The notes below the pieces were generated by a model that was given only the letters and a program-made list of their open reading frames with translations, ran no database searches and was not told where the DNA came from. From positions 186,001 through 250,000 of the forward strand of contig JAACJK010000219.1 of NCBI GenBank assembly GCA_013368325.1: a stretch of 64,000 bases of DNA, in the 5' to 3' direction. Source of the stretch: Ephemerocybe angulata (taxonomy: Eukaryota; Basidiomycota; Agaricomycetes; Agaricales; Psathyrellaceae). Shown here one piece after another: positions 45,000 through 54,825 of the stretch; position 1 is the stretch's first letter, and each line of letters begins with the position of its first letter. A program made the translations under genes and the position numbers.

Positions 45000-46258
45000 A
45001 TGCCTCCATCAGCTTCATCCAATTGGCTTAAACTGCAGAAGGTTTGTCGTTATAAGGCGTATGTTTTACCTACTAATAGAAAGAATCAGACTATAAACCC
45101 TACAGGCAAAACAAAAGCGCCGAAAAGGCGGAAACACGACAAAACTACGCGCGAAAAGTCGCCTTCACCGACACCATCCCAATCGTCGCATGCCCAGCAT
45201 GAGGACAGCGAAGCAGGACCATCATCAGCGGCGGACAACAGCCCAAAATCCCTAAGGAAGATGGTCGAGGGGCACGTCGTTTTCACAGAGAAGCAGCGCC
45301 AGTGAGTTCGGCGTTCTACCCTCACGGCTGCACTCTGAACTTGCTCTAGACCCGGAAAATACCTTGCAGTCGATTGCGAGATGGTGGGAGTAGGGCTAGA
45401 GGGCGAAGAGTCGTCACTAGCGCGAGTCAGTATCGTCAATTTCTACGGCGCGACGGTGCTGGACGAGTTTGTGAAGCAGCGGGAGAGGGTGGTGGATTAC
45501 CGGACGCAGTGGTCTGGTATCCGGCCGAGCGACATGGTCAATGGTGCGTGCCCTTTTCTACCAAACGCTCAACTTACTCATTAGGCGCAGCCAAACCGTT
45601 TGCAGAAGTGCAAAAGCTCGTCGCAGAGCTTCTGGAGAACAGAATACTCGTGGGGCACGCAGTCCACAACGATCTCAAGGTGCGTCCTCAAACCGTTACA
45701 ATACTTTCTGCTAACCCCTCGCAGGCCCTCCTCCTCTCACACCCATACCCCCTCACCCGCGATACCCAGGTCCTGGCGTTCAAGTCCAAGGCCACAAAAT
45801 CAAAACGCATCGCCCTGCGGAACCTCGTCAAGCAGGAGCTGGATCTCACCATCCAATCCGGCGAGCACTCTTCGGTCACCGATGCGAGAGCCACAATGGC
45901 CGTGTACCGCATCCACAAAAAGGCCTGGGACAAGCTTCTCGGTGCGTTTGCACGCACGGACGCCCTGTCGCTTGCAGTCGCAGGGAAACGGAAGGCCGAG
46001 GAGGAGGACGAAGAGGAGGAGGATGAGCCAAGGAAGGCGAAGAAGGCTAAGGGGGTGCTGCCGGGGCCCGAGGGGCGCAAGGGTGTGAGTTCGGGGCTGT
46101 CGACGGTCGTGAGGAGGGGGTCGCAGGTGCATATCAAGGGCAAGGGCAAGGGTCGGGGGGCTTCTGGTGCGGGGGGAGGTGGGGAAGATAAGGCTCAGTG
46201 GTGGGCTCAACTCCCAAGCTCATCTTCTGGAACCAAGAAAGGGTCGATAAAACTATGA
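45000..46258 (+). CDS. REX4: REX4-like DEDDh 3'-5' RNA exonuclease
   Basis: Five exons (45000-45041, 45090-45301, 45350-45543, 45585-45679, 45725-46258) give 358 aa. A basic, Ser-rich N-terminus ([19 protein letters not shown]) precedes the exonuclease domain. The catalytic set is visible: Asp93 and Glu95 in [11 protein letters not shown], Asp179 in [10 protein letters not shown], and His229 with Asp234 in [11 protein letters not shown]. The C-terminal 100 residues are Lys/Glu-rich then Gly/Lys-rich and nucleolar-like. The family trims rRNA precursors in the nucleolus (REX4 branch). Start: the ATG directly after a CAAA context giving [14 protein letters not shown], typical of REX4 N-termini. 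A housekeeping gene flanking the chaperone array. Confidence 0.92.
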
Positions 46259-46792
46259 ACGTCGGATGGCGACCATAGGTGCCCATCTAGTTGAACTTGG
46301 TTGGAGTTGCATGGGGAGCCAACACTCCCCATCTCGAATTTGTTCCCATACGAATTCACTTATGCCCTCGCTTTCGGTGCTACTCTGTTCTTTTAGAGTG
46401 CTGGGCTAAGGTCTATCGGTTCCAGGCATCCATAAACCGTGGTTAATCGGGTGATGCTACTAATACAGACCTGTATATATTTTGGGTCAGGGAGCCCGAA
46501 GCGCCCAGGGTTTTTTTTGAGTACTGCCTACAACAGGTTGAACGTGCTCCTCCCATATCAGGGCCCATAAAAACCGGCGTAAACTTCGATAATATCTGCT
46601 AAGCGCTCAGAGTCTGCTCTTCTCCCGCCTGACAACCTGGTCTGCAATGCTTTACTATCGTGAGAAAAATCGCAGGGAGCTTTAAGCGCTGGCGCCGAGC
46701 CCCGCGATCGCGTCACTTTTCGCAATGACCGCCACTGGCATCCGCCCGACAAGCCTGGTTCGTCCACAACCACGAACACCACGACCACCACG
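46259..46792. other. Intergenic region
   Basis: 534 bases between two same-strand housekeeping genes, with AAGCGCCC at 46491-46500 as a partial match to the recurring motif. No gene seen. Confidence 0.4.
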
Positions 46793-48110
46793 ATGAACAA
46801 GAGCACACAGGCGACGGTCAACGAGCTGCTGGCAGGGAGCGTTGGGGGTGCTGCACAGGTCCTCGTGGGGCAACCGCTGGACACGATAAAGACACGAGCA
46901 CAGGTCGCACCGAAAGGCATGTTCGTGAGTCGTTCGAAGTACGAGTTTGGGGAGGTCGAAATTGAGGGAAGATGTTGTAGAAAGGCCCTATGGACATTCT
47001 GAGCCAGACGTTGCGGAATGAGGGCTTCTTTGCGCTGTATAAAGGTGCGTTGCACGACCCGAATGGTCCATTGGATGTATTCTGACGGGAGGATGCATGG
47101 ATGGGTTGGTTTTGCAGGTATGGCTAGCCCGTTGCTTGGTGTTGCTGGAGTGAACTCGCTGCTGTTCGCGTCGTATGGGATCTCGAAACGTTTCTTGTCG
47201 CCGTACCCTGAGCTCTCGTTGAAGGAGACGGCGCTGGCGGGTGCGATGGCGGGTGCTGCGAATGCGGTGCTCGCGAGTCCAGGTGCGTCACCCGTATTAC
47301 TTTGGCCTGCGTCGACGAAGGCTGAATGAGAACAGTGGAGATGTTCAAGGTGCGGATGCAGGGCCAGTATGGTGGGAAGGACGATAAGCGGCTGAGGGCG
47401 GTTGTGAGCGGGATGTGGAGGGAGTATGGGTTCAGGCAGGGCATCATGCGAGGGTACTGGGTCACCGTGGCGCGAGAGATCCCTGCGTACGCCGGGTTCT
47501 ACGGAGGTGTGTGCAGAATTTCCCTTTCTTCGGATCGTATCTGAACTCCTGGTAGCATTCGAGTTCTCGAAACGTGAGTTCAAAAAGGTGTACGGAGACA
47601 ACCTTCCCGTGTGGGCGCTCCTTGCGAGTGGGTCGACTGGTGGTGTACGTCGCAGTTACTCTGTCCATATATGAGATCTAAACCCTCTTTAGATTGCGTA
47701 CTGGCTTGCCTGCTATCCTCTCGACGTCGTCAAGTCACGCATCCAGCTCCGCGCAACGCCGCCCATAGGCACGCCCGTGCAGTACATCGCACACGAGCTA
47801 AAGACCATCGTCGCCGAGTCCGGATGGTGCGTTCTTCGCTTCCCTGCAGGAGAACCCAGAACTGACGAGGATTGCTCCGAGTAGGAAGGGCTTGTTGAGG
47901 GGGCTTTCGCCGTCGCGTGAGTTGGTTCTGTCTACAGAGCTTGGCGTCGTCATCGCTGACCGGTCTTTGCAGTGATTCGGAGTGTTCCGTCAGCGGCGAG
48001 TACTTTCGCGGCGTTTGAGCTCACGAGAGGTCCGTCTGAGCGTTCTATCTGTCTTCTTGGAATTACTGAGATGCGTGATAGAGTATCTAGAGAAGGTTAC
48101 CGGTGCTTAA
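46793..48110 (+). CDS. Mitochondrial carrier family (SLC25) transporter
   Basis: Nine exons (46793-46924, 46981-47044, 47118-47282, 47336-47506, 47556-47644, 47693-47826, 47885-47916, 47973-48029, 48082-48110) give 290 aa, the usual size. The three carrier signatures are present: PLDTIKTR (28-35), PVEMFKVR (120-127), PLDVVKSR (216-223), each beginning a two-helix repeat, so six inner-membrane helices. GMASPLLGVAGVNSLLFASYG and GYWVTVAREIPAYAGFYG resemble the carnitine/ornithine/YMC1 group that exchanges amino-acid-like or acylcarnitine substrates, but the substrate cannot be settled by eye. A degraded copy of its last exons lies at 53706-53930. Confidence 0.9.
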
Positions 48111-48551
48111 GGGTCTGCTCTGGGTCTGCTATATCACTACATCTACCAACGTGGCCCCGCGTAGCCACCCTGGATTATATATTTCCAGTGAAACCAAGTG
48201 CAATTCCCTGTCCCCAGTTTTCACGTTGGGAAAGGAGCGGAATAATCTTACATCTTGCGCCGAAGGTGGCAAGGCATGTTGTGCGAGAAGCTCTGTCGAT
48301 GTCATGTCAGGCGCTTATTTTAAGGCTGTGATGGGACGAAATCAGTTTGCTCGAAAGCCTACCATTTCACACAGTAATCAACCAGGCACCTTCTACCCTA
48401 GGTTCATTCCTGTCGAGTCCGACACCTGATAAGCTAATCAAGAACTGCTCATCGTTTATGTAAAGGAGAAAAAATCTTGCCCCCAACGTCGAATTGAACT
48501 TACTCGAGCTCTTCAATCCCAACTTATTCGTCGCCACGCCCAGGATTCAAG
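48111..48551. promoter_or_regulatory. Promoter region of Hsp70-like E
   Basis: 441 bases between the carrier stop and the E start. AGGCGCTTATTTTAA at 48309-48323 is a one-base variant of the recurring GGGCGCTTA, 229 bases before the start. No gene. Confidence 0.5.
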
Positions 48552-51208
48552 ATGCCCCCTCGCCCGCGCTCCAAGTATAAAGGCGACAAGAAAAAACTCG
48601 TATTTGCGTTGGATATTGGGACAACATTCAGCGGTATATCTTATTGGTAGGTCGCAGACTGCAGTTCTTTTCTGCGATTCTTGGCACTCACCGTTATTGC
48701 CAATGAACAGCCGCCTCATCCCTGGGGAAATTCCAGAGGTCAATCCAGTTACTCAGTAAGCCACTGGCCACATCTCTTCCACCTGCGTGCAGCTAAATGA
48801 CATTCCGTAGGTATCCACAACAGAAGGACGTCAGCAGTGACGCCAAAGTCCCCTCCATCGCCTACTATGATTCCAAGGGAAAACTTTGTGCAATAGGTGC
48901 GGAGACCTCGACCTCTCCTATTCGTAACGAAGCCAGGGTGAAAGGCTGGCACAAAGCCCAATGGTAGCTATTAACCATGGTCTTTTTACCACATAAGACG
49001 CTGACGATACGACGCCTCAGGTCAAAGCTCCACCTGCGCCCTGAGGAACTGGTTAAACCTGGGGAGAGTGTTCCTCCGCTTCCTCCCGGAAAAACGGTTG
49101 AAGAGATCATCGCCGATATCATGGGGTACTTGTACAAGTGCGGTAGGGATTACGTTGAGCAGTCCCACCAAGATGGGGTCCCCCTCAAGGCTTTCCGTGA
49201 CGAGGATATCCATTTTATTCTAACCCATCCTAATGGCTGGGGTGGCGTCCAGCAAGCTCGTATGCGGAAGGCTGCGATAGCCGCCGAGCTTATCCCTGAC
49301 ACCCCTGCTGGGCATTCACGTATCACCTTTACGACTGAGGGAGAATCCAGCTTACACTTCTGCCTTTCTGGAGGCTTGAAGGTCGACTACAAGGTGAGTC
49401 TCTCTCGTGCCGTCACATTGATAGCCTGGTGTACTGAATGGCACTTTAAGGAGCGCGGCGGTATCTTGATTGCTGACGCAGGGGGTGGGACGATCGACAT
49501 GTCGGTGTATCGAAGGGTTAAGGGTGGTAATTTCGAGGAAGTGACGGTCCCTTCATGTATGTCGTTTCCCTAACGATGTCCCGAGTGCAATACTAATGCC
49601 TCTTCATCAAAAAGGCCACTTTCAAGGCTCAATTTACGTGAACGTGCGCGCTGAGGAGGATTTCAAGAGTGAGTACCGTCGCTTTAACGAGTCTGGTGTA
49701 ACGTCTCTCAAAATGTTCTACTTGACAGAGAAGCTAGGTAACGACCCTCGCTATGCTGATTCAATTCCACTTCTGGTGGATCAGTTCGAAAGAATGAAGC
49801 CAGAGTTCAAGTCGAAGGACTCGACCTATTTTCTCCAGTTCAGTTCTCCAGGGGTAAACGATCCGGCGCTGGGGATCTCCGGAGGGCAGCTTGAAGTTCC
49901 AGGGTAAGATTCCCCTTTTGAACTTCATTCTCTTAGTGCCCAATTGACGATGACGCTACCAGCGCCTCGATAGCGAAGTACTTCGGGCCTTCGGTGGCAT
50001 GTATCGTTGAGGGAGTCAAGCAGCAACAAAAGAAATCGAACATCCCGATCAAGGTAAGTTCCACCAAGGGCCTGTGACTACAAGGCCGTACCGCTGATGC
50101 GGTCTTCGTTCAAGTTTGTGTTTCTCGTTGGCGGCTTCTCTGCCAGTGGGTGGCTATTCGAACAAGTTGAAAAGAAGCTTCGAGCTTTGAAGATAACTGT
50201 CAAGCGACTTGATCGACATGGGTAGGTGATCTATTCCAGGGAGTCCAAAGGGAGTCCCTGCGCAGAACTGGAATCTACGACTAACCTACCGGCAACAACA
50301 GGAGCAAGGCCGTCGCAAACGGCGGTGTCTTCTTTTTCCTCGATCGGAAGGTCAGCTCGAGGGTCTCTCGCCTGACCTACGGGATCGAGGTCGACATCAA
50401 CTACAACCCGTCGGACAGGTCGCACCTGAAACGATGCAAGGACGTTGTTACGCATCCTGTCAGCGGGCGATCGGTCCTTCCAGAGACGTTCAGTACTATC
50501 TTGAAGAAGGTTAGCACTTCTCTTGCCCGATTCATTTTCGAGGCATTTCTTTGAACATGGAACGTCTAGAACGTCAAGGTTAAAGACCTTCAAGAATTTA
50601 GTGAATCGTACGAACAGCTTAGTAGCACTTCGGCTGAGCTTCAGTCGATCAAGTGCGAAATTCTGTCTTACCGCGGAAAGGCCGAAAATCCATCATGGAT
50701 CAGTTCTGAGCGCGGTCAGTAGTACCCTTCCCCGCGAAACTTGAGGCTGAATGTGGTAGTATAGATATGTATCCTGTACTCTGCGTCGTGGAGGCGGATA
50801 CCTCGTCGGTTCGGCGAATGAAGTCCTACGATGACTCGGGTAAGGCATACTACGGAATCAAGTTCGATATCGTCTTGTCGCTTGGTTTGACGGAGTTGAA
50901 AGCGCACATTGCGTACTTCGACTCAGTAACCGTACGTCTTTTCAACTTTACTCGGTGGCTCCAACACTGTGCAGTATCGTAAGCTCACATTCTTTCTTGC
51001 ATATTGTGTCGTAGGGGGAAAAGAAAAAGTACGTCCTTGCCCCAATTCCTTCTGAGCATCGTTTTTAATCAGTTGCAACAGGGGGGAAGCCCGTGTTGTT
51101 TTCGTAGATGATGTCAACACCCTTCAAACGGCCATGGATGTCGATGAAGACGACACAGATGGCGATCCAGGCAGAGACTCGGATCACTCATTTTACTGCG
51201 ATGAATAG
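48552..51208 (+). CDS. Hsp70-like ATPase, HSPA12 type (copy E)
   Basis: Fourteen exons give 619 aa, the longest copy: 48552-48646, 48711-48755, 48811-48963, 49021-49393, 49451-49556, 49615-49668, 49729-49903, 49963-50053, 50115-50221, 50302-50509, 50570-50714, 50765-50931, 51015-51028, 51082-51208. It begins MPPRPRSKYKGDKKKL. Motifs: FALDIGTTFSGISY, THPNGWGGVQQ, TTEGESSLHFC, ADAGGGTIDMSVY, FVFLVGGFSASGW. The block after VxVRAEEDFK differs from C/G (GNDPRYADSIPLLVDQFER) and is shared with F, so E and F are sisters. After the 14-nt micro-exon (GEKKK) the last exon is extended into an acidic tail (MDVDEDDTDGDPGRDSDHS) not found in other copies. Coil d follows 404 bases downstream. Confidence 0.91.
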
Positions 51209-51612
51209 TGAGGTTTGATAATCGGCGTTCAGAACTCCCGTAGATCCACCCATTTTGTTACGCGCTTCGACCGAATGCTGAACCTAAAAGCTTTGTCGAT
51301 CTGAATGGAACCACAAACATGTTTCCCTTGTTCGCCTGTTGGCGATTCAGTAAATCGATCTTATGGATGACCACGAGCTAAGAAAGAAGGACGTCTTCTA
51401 GACGGCAGTTGTGGGAAGGTGCCTGGTTCCTGGCTGTTCTTTGAACTCCGCCTGCACGACCAGACGTTGACAGGCAATCGTTACGCGTCGCTGTAAATTT
51501 TGTAGTTTCTACGACCACTATTCTGCACTGCCTACCATCTGGCATCTAGGGCCTATTGCGTGGCACTCTTCTCACCTCTCTGCTTCACCTCTTCCGATCC
51601 TGGATTCACCTT
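51209..51612. other. Gap between Hsp70-like E and coil d
   Basis: 404 bases with no gene. Presumably the terminator of E and the promoter of d. Confidence 0.4.
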
Positions 51613-53369
51613 ATGATGCCGACGACTACCCGGGCATGTTATCGCCAACAATGCGCCGAGGACAGCCAGCTCACGTTGCTGGAGACAGTATCTTCGAGCC
51701 GTAGTGCATCAGCCGAAAGGGATATTGTTTCTGGACATCAACCTAGCACCGAATATCAGTACACCAGCGATTCCGACCATGGTCGTGGTAGCGGTATGTA
51801 TGGTTCGGCTCTCAGCCATAAGTCTGTCCCTCCGATGACCGTGGTGCCCCAGATGAATCCATGGTATCTATAACCGACGATGAGAACACCGAAGAGGGGT
51901 CAGATGGTATGTAAAGGCTAAGCGCCTCACGCGCGCCGCCGTATGCTCACCGGTCCGCGACAGATCCTCTCGAGCTTCAAGTCAGTGCCCAGGCTGGAAC
52001 GCACCAACGGCCAATATCCATTGCTTCAGCCTCCTCCTCAGAAAACCACGAGGAGACTGATACTGACGACATGATGGTTGAAGGACCAGAGTCTCTGGCA
52101 GAGGAAGACTCGGAGGAGTCCATTGGCGGCCTGTCGGACGCCGAGCAAACGATTGCCGAACTGCAAGACGCGCTGCGGGAAAGAGATTCCACGATTCAAC
52201 GGCTCACCGATATCGTGAATGGAGACGGCAGAATGCTCAGGGAAACGCGGTTGGCGGACCGCTGTGTCCGCCTGGAACGCCAGCTGAAAGCGATGGAGAA
52301 TGACAGCAAAGAAGCGGAGGCGGTTATGACGAGGCTGGAAAGGGAGTGTGCGTTGTCTAAGTCCAAGCTGAAGGCAAATGCAGCTCGCCTGGAAGTTTGT
52401 GAGGCGGAGTTGCGTGCCACCCAGCGGTTCGGGACCACGGCGGATGCAGTTGATGTTGCGGAGGTAGCTCGCATGGTTGACAGACTCAACGTCAGCATTG
52501 AAACTCTTGCTTCGGCGCTAGGGAACGAAATCGTCACTAGCAGAGCGTTGGAGCCAAAGAAGAGGGGGAGGCCACCCCGCTATGTAAAGAATGCGGACTT
52601 GCAAGTCATCCACAGGTGGGGCGAAGACCTTGTTCTCTGCATGAAGGCAGGAATCACGTCCAAAAACCCAACAATCTTCGTGGCGCTGGTGCGGAATGCG
52701 CTTTCGGAGCTCTGTGGAGCAATTATCCAGGCGTTTTCTCTCCGAGACGGCGTAATGGATGACAAGCTGATGGAACTATGGGCCGTGGTTAATGAAAATT
52801 GTAAGCATATTTATCACCCAGAGGTCGCCTGCGGCATTGGTTATTTCTCCAACATTCTAACGCACTTTGCCATAGGTGAACACGCCGTCGCGAAAAGATG
52901 GCGCGTCATAACGGGCTCGCAGTTGGGTCCCGACGATGACGATGTTGCCACCCTGACTTTGTCAATTAATGAACGTCTCGAGGACCTGATGGTTGCCGCA
53001 GGATGGAGGCATGCTAGTAAACGCTCAAAGGAACTTCCCTCGTTTGTGCCAGTCGATCTCGCTGATATTATAGCAAGAGCGCTGGAAATTAGAAGAACGG
53101 CACTCGAAGACGTTCTTTCGGCGGATTTGGAGGCCTTGATGTGTGAAATGGGTACTCCATTTGCTCATGCAGAGATGCAGGACGCGTTGACCGTCGGGCA
53201 GAGAACCGTCGACGACCCTGGACTGGACGGTCAGCCGATATTGTGCTCTACTGGAATAGGAATTAGATGTACTACTAGGAGGGGAGGGAAGCGGATGACG
53301 AAGGTAGCTCTTAAGTCAAGGGTTCTCTTGCCTTCGGCTTTGAAGCTAATGTGCGTTAGCGACACTTGA
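51613..53369 (+). CDS. Coiled-coil protein with conserved C-terminal helical domain (coil d, partner of Hsp70-like E)
   Basis: Four exons (51613-51793, 51853-51906, 51964-52800, 52876-53369) give 521 aa. Two ATGs stand together at 51613 and 51616; the second (MPTTTRA) aligns with coil e and may be the true start. Acidic N-terminus (DDENTEEGSDDPLE, EDSEESIGGLSD), then a coil of about 100 residues (EQTIAELQDALRERDSTIQR, LERQLKAMENDSKEAEAVM). The C-terminal domain is diverged but complete: ATQRFGTTADAVDVAEVAR, MVDRLNVSIETLASALGNEI, EHAVAKRWRVIT, AAGWRHASKR, ILCSTGIGIRCTT and VALKSRVLLPSA. Loss of AQAF and the RW for NW change separate d and e from a-c. The third intron (75 nt) is in-frame and stop-free. 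Confidence 0.87.
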
Positions 53370-53522
53370 TGTGGCAGATAGTCTTTCTTGTTCCAAGCAT
53401 CCCCATAATTTTTTTTGACAACCATTGGCACATATCTCATATTCTTTGTTTTAATCTCCTTTGAGGGCAGATATTGCACCTGCACAGCCTGGACTTGACC
53501 GTGACTTCAAGTTGGGCTCAAC

Positions 53523-53545
53523 GGGCGCTTAATAAGTGGCTGTGC
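53523..53545 (+). promoter_or_regulatory. GGGCGCTTA element in block shared with the G upstream region
   Basis: Exact 9-mer in a 23-base block that recurs with one change at 59706-59728. It sits just after coil d, 1.3 kb before Hsp70-like F. Confidence 0.5.
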
Positions 53546-53705
53546 CCTTAACATGGAAAGATCCGGCTTCGCTGACTCAGCTGCCAGACGAGCGAACGGA
53601 ACCTGACCGTCAGACCGTCGACTCGTCTCCTTGCTACTAAAATGTAGGCAGCTTGAAGAAAGCTCCAATTTCGGCCCTAGCGAATGAAGAGACGAGGAGG
53701 AACCT

Positions 53706-53930
53706 GCGAGGGGTACAAGCTGGCTCTCAACTCGCGTGAGTCCTGTTGGTTTTCACTTGGTGGCGTCATCGCTTGGTCATCGCTGAACGTTCTTCGCAGA
53801 GATTCGGAGTGTTCCTTCAGCGGCGAGTACTTTTGCGGCGTTTGAGCTCGCAAGAGGTCCATCTAGGTGTTCTATCTTTCTTTGTGGGGTCACTAAAATG
53901 CATGGTAGAGGGTCACAGGTGCTTGAATGC
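53706..53930 (+). pseudogene. Truncated mitochondrial-carrier fragment (last two or three exons)
   Basis: Corresponds to about 47890-48105 of the intact carrier. The region matching exon 8 (53800-53856) differs at five of 57 bases by my count and still ends in a GT donor. The last-exon region is badly eroded and the upstream carrier body is absent, so it cannot be a functional gene. It marks a segmental duplication that carried the carrier tail together with an Hsp70-like/coil pair. Confidence 0.85.
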
Positions 53931-54710
53931 ACCACCGATATACATGGGCTTTATCGGCTCTCGTCCTTCGATCCCCGCCATGTTGGGCTTCTAGACTGTA
54001 AATATCTGAAGTTCCCTCTGAACCGCGGCAGGCCCGCAGGGAGCTCCGCATTTACCGGTCAATTAAGCACCTTCCTGGCTCGGCTCCCCGTCGCCTGCAC
54101 ATGAGTGAAAGCTCCGCTCTGGGTCCCAGTGAAGAGAGGGAGAAGGAAGAGACTGTGAGTGCACAGTCCGGTTTCAGCCTTCTAGACGATGGACCTCATC
54201 TTAGAAGTTTGCGATATTCGGGTAAGCGAGCACAATGCCCCTAATCTTAATCTCAGGTTACCGACCAATTTCTTCCCGCGCATTTAGTCCTCCATCTCGA
54301 TCGAAAGGAAGCTCACGAAGGTCCTCAGCGACAGGTTAGGTGACAACGTCTCAGGTCGGTCTCTCGTGATAAACATGCATACCATACACAGGGTAAACAT
54401 CAGTACTCTGTACCTGGCGTTAGTAGGTAACCAGTGCTGTGAAGACGAGCGATAGGGCGAATGAACACAGTCATTGGAGGTACACCTGAAACGAAGGTGC
54501 ACTACAGGAAAGTCTAACTGGCATCGTAGCTCTACGAGTCACGACAGGTCCTGACTTCTTCTCAGCGGCGTTTAACCGCAGGATTGACCGGGCAACGCGA
54601 CGGCCGTCGCAACGTCCGGGACGGTGCAATCATGATGATCCATTACACGGAAGCTGCATAGACGCGGCCCTCTTCACCTACTAGGCCAGGCGTATTTACC
54701 CTCTCTTGCT

Positions 54711-54720
54711 TATAAAAGGG
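54711..54720 (+). promoter_or_regulatory. TATA box of Hsp70-like F
   Basis: TATAAAAGGG, 106 bases before the F start codon; the best TATA element seen in the window. Confidence 0.6.
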
Positions 54721-54825
54721 TGCAGAAAGACAGGATCATTCCCGAACTGGTGCTTCCCATCCCTTGACTTACTACTACCCTATCTCAAATACCCCTCGAA
54801 CGAGCATTCACTTGCACAGCCCAAC

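Larger units (their letters stand above)
53370..54825. other. Gap between coil d and Hsp70-like F, carrying duplication remnants
   Basis: 1.46 kb without an intact gene. From left to right: GGGCGCTTAAT with AGTGGCTGTGC right after it (from 53523), a decayed mitochondrial-carrier fragment (53706-53930), and a TATA element at 54711. Confidence 0.6.
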
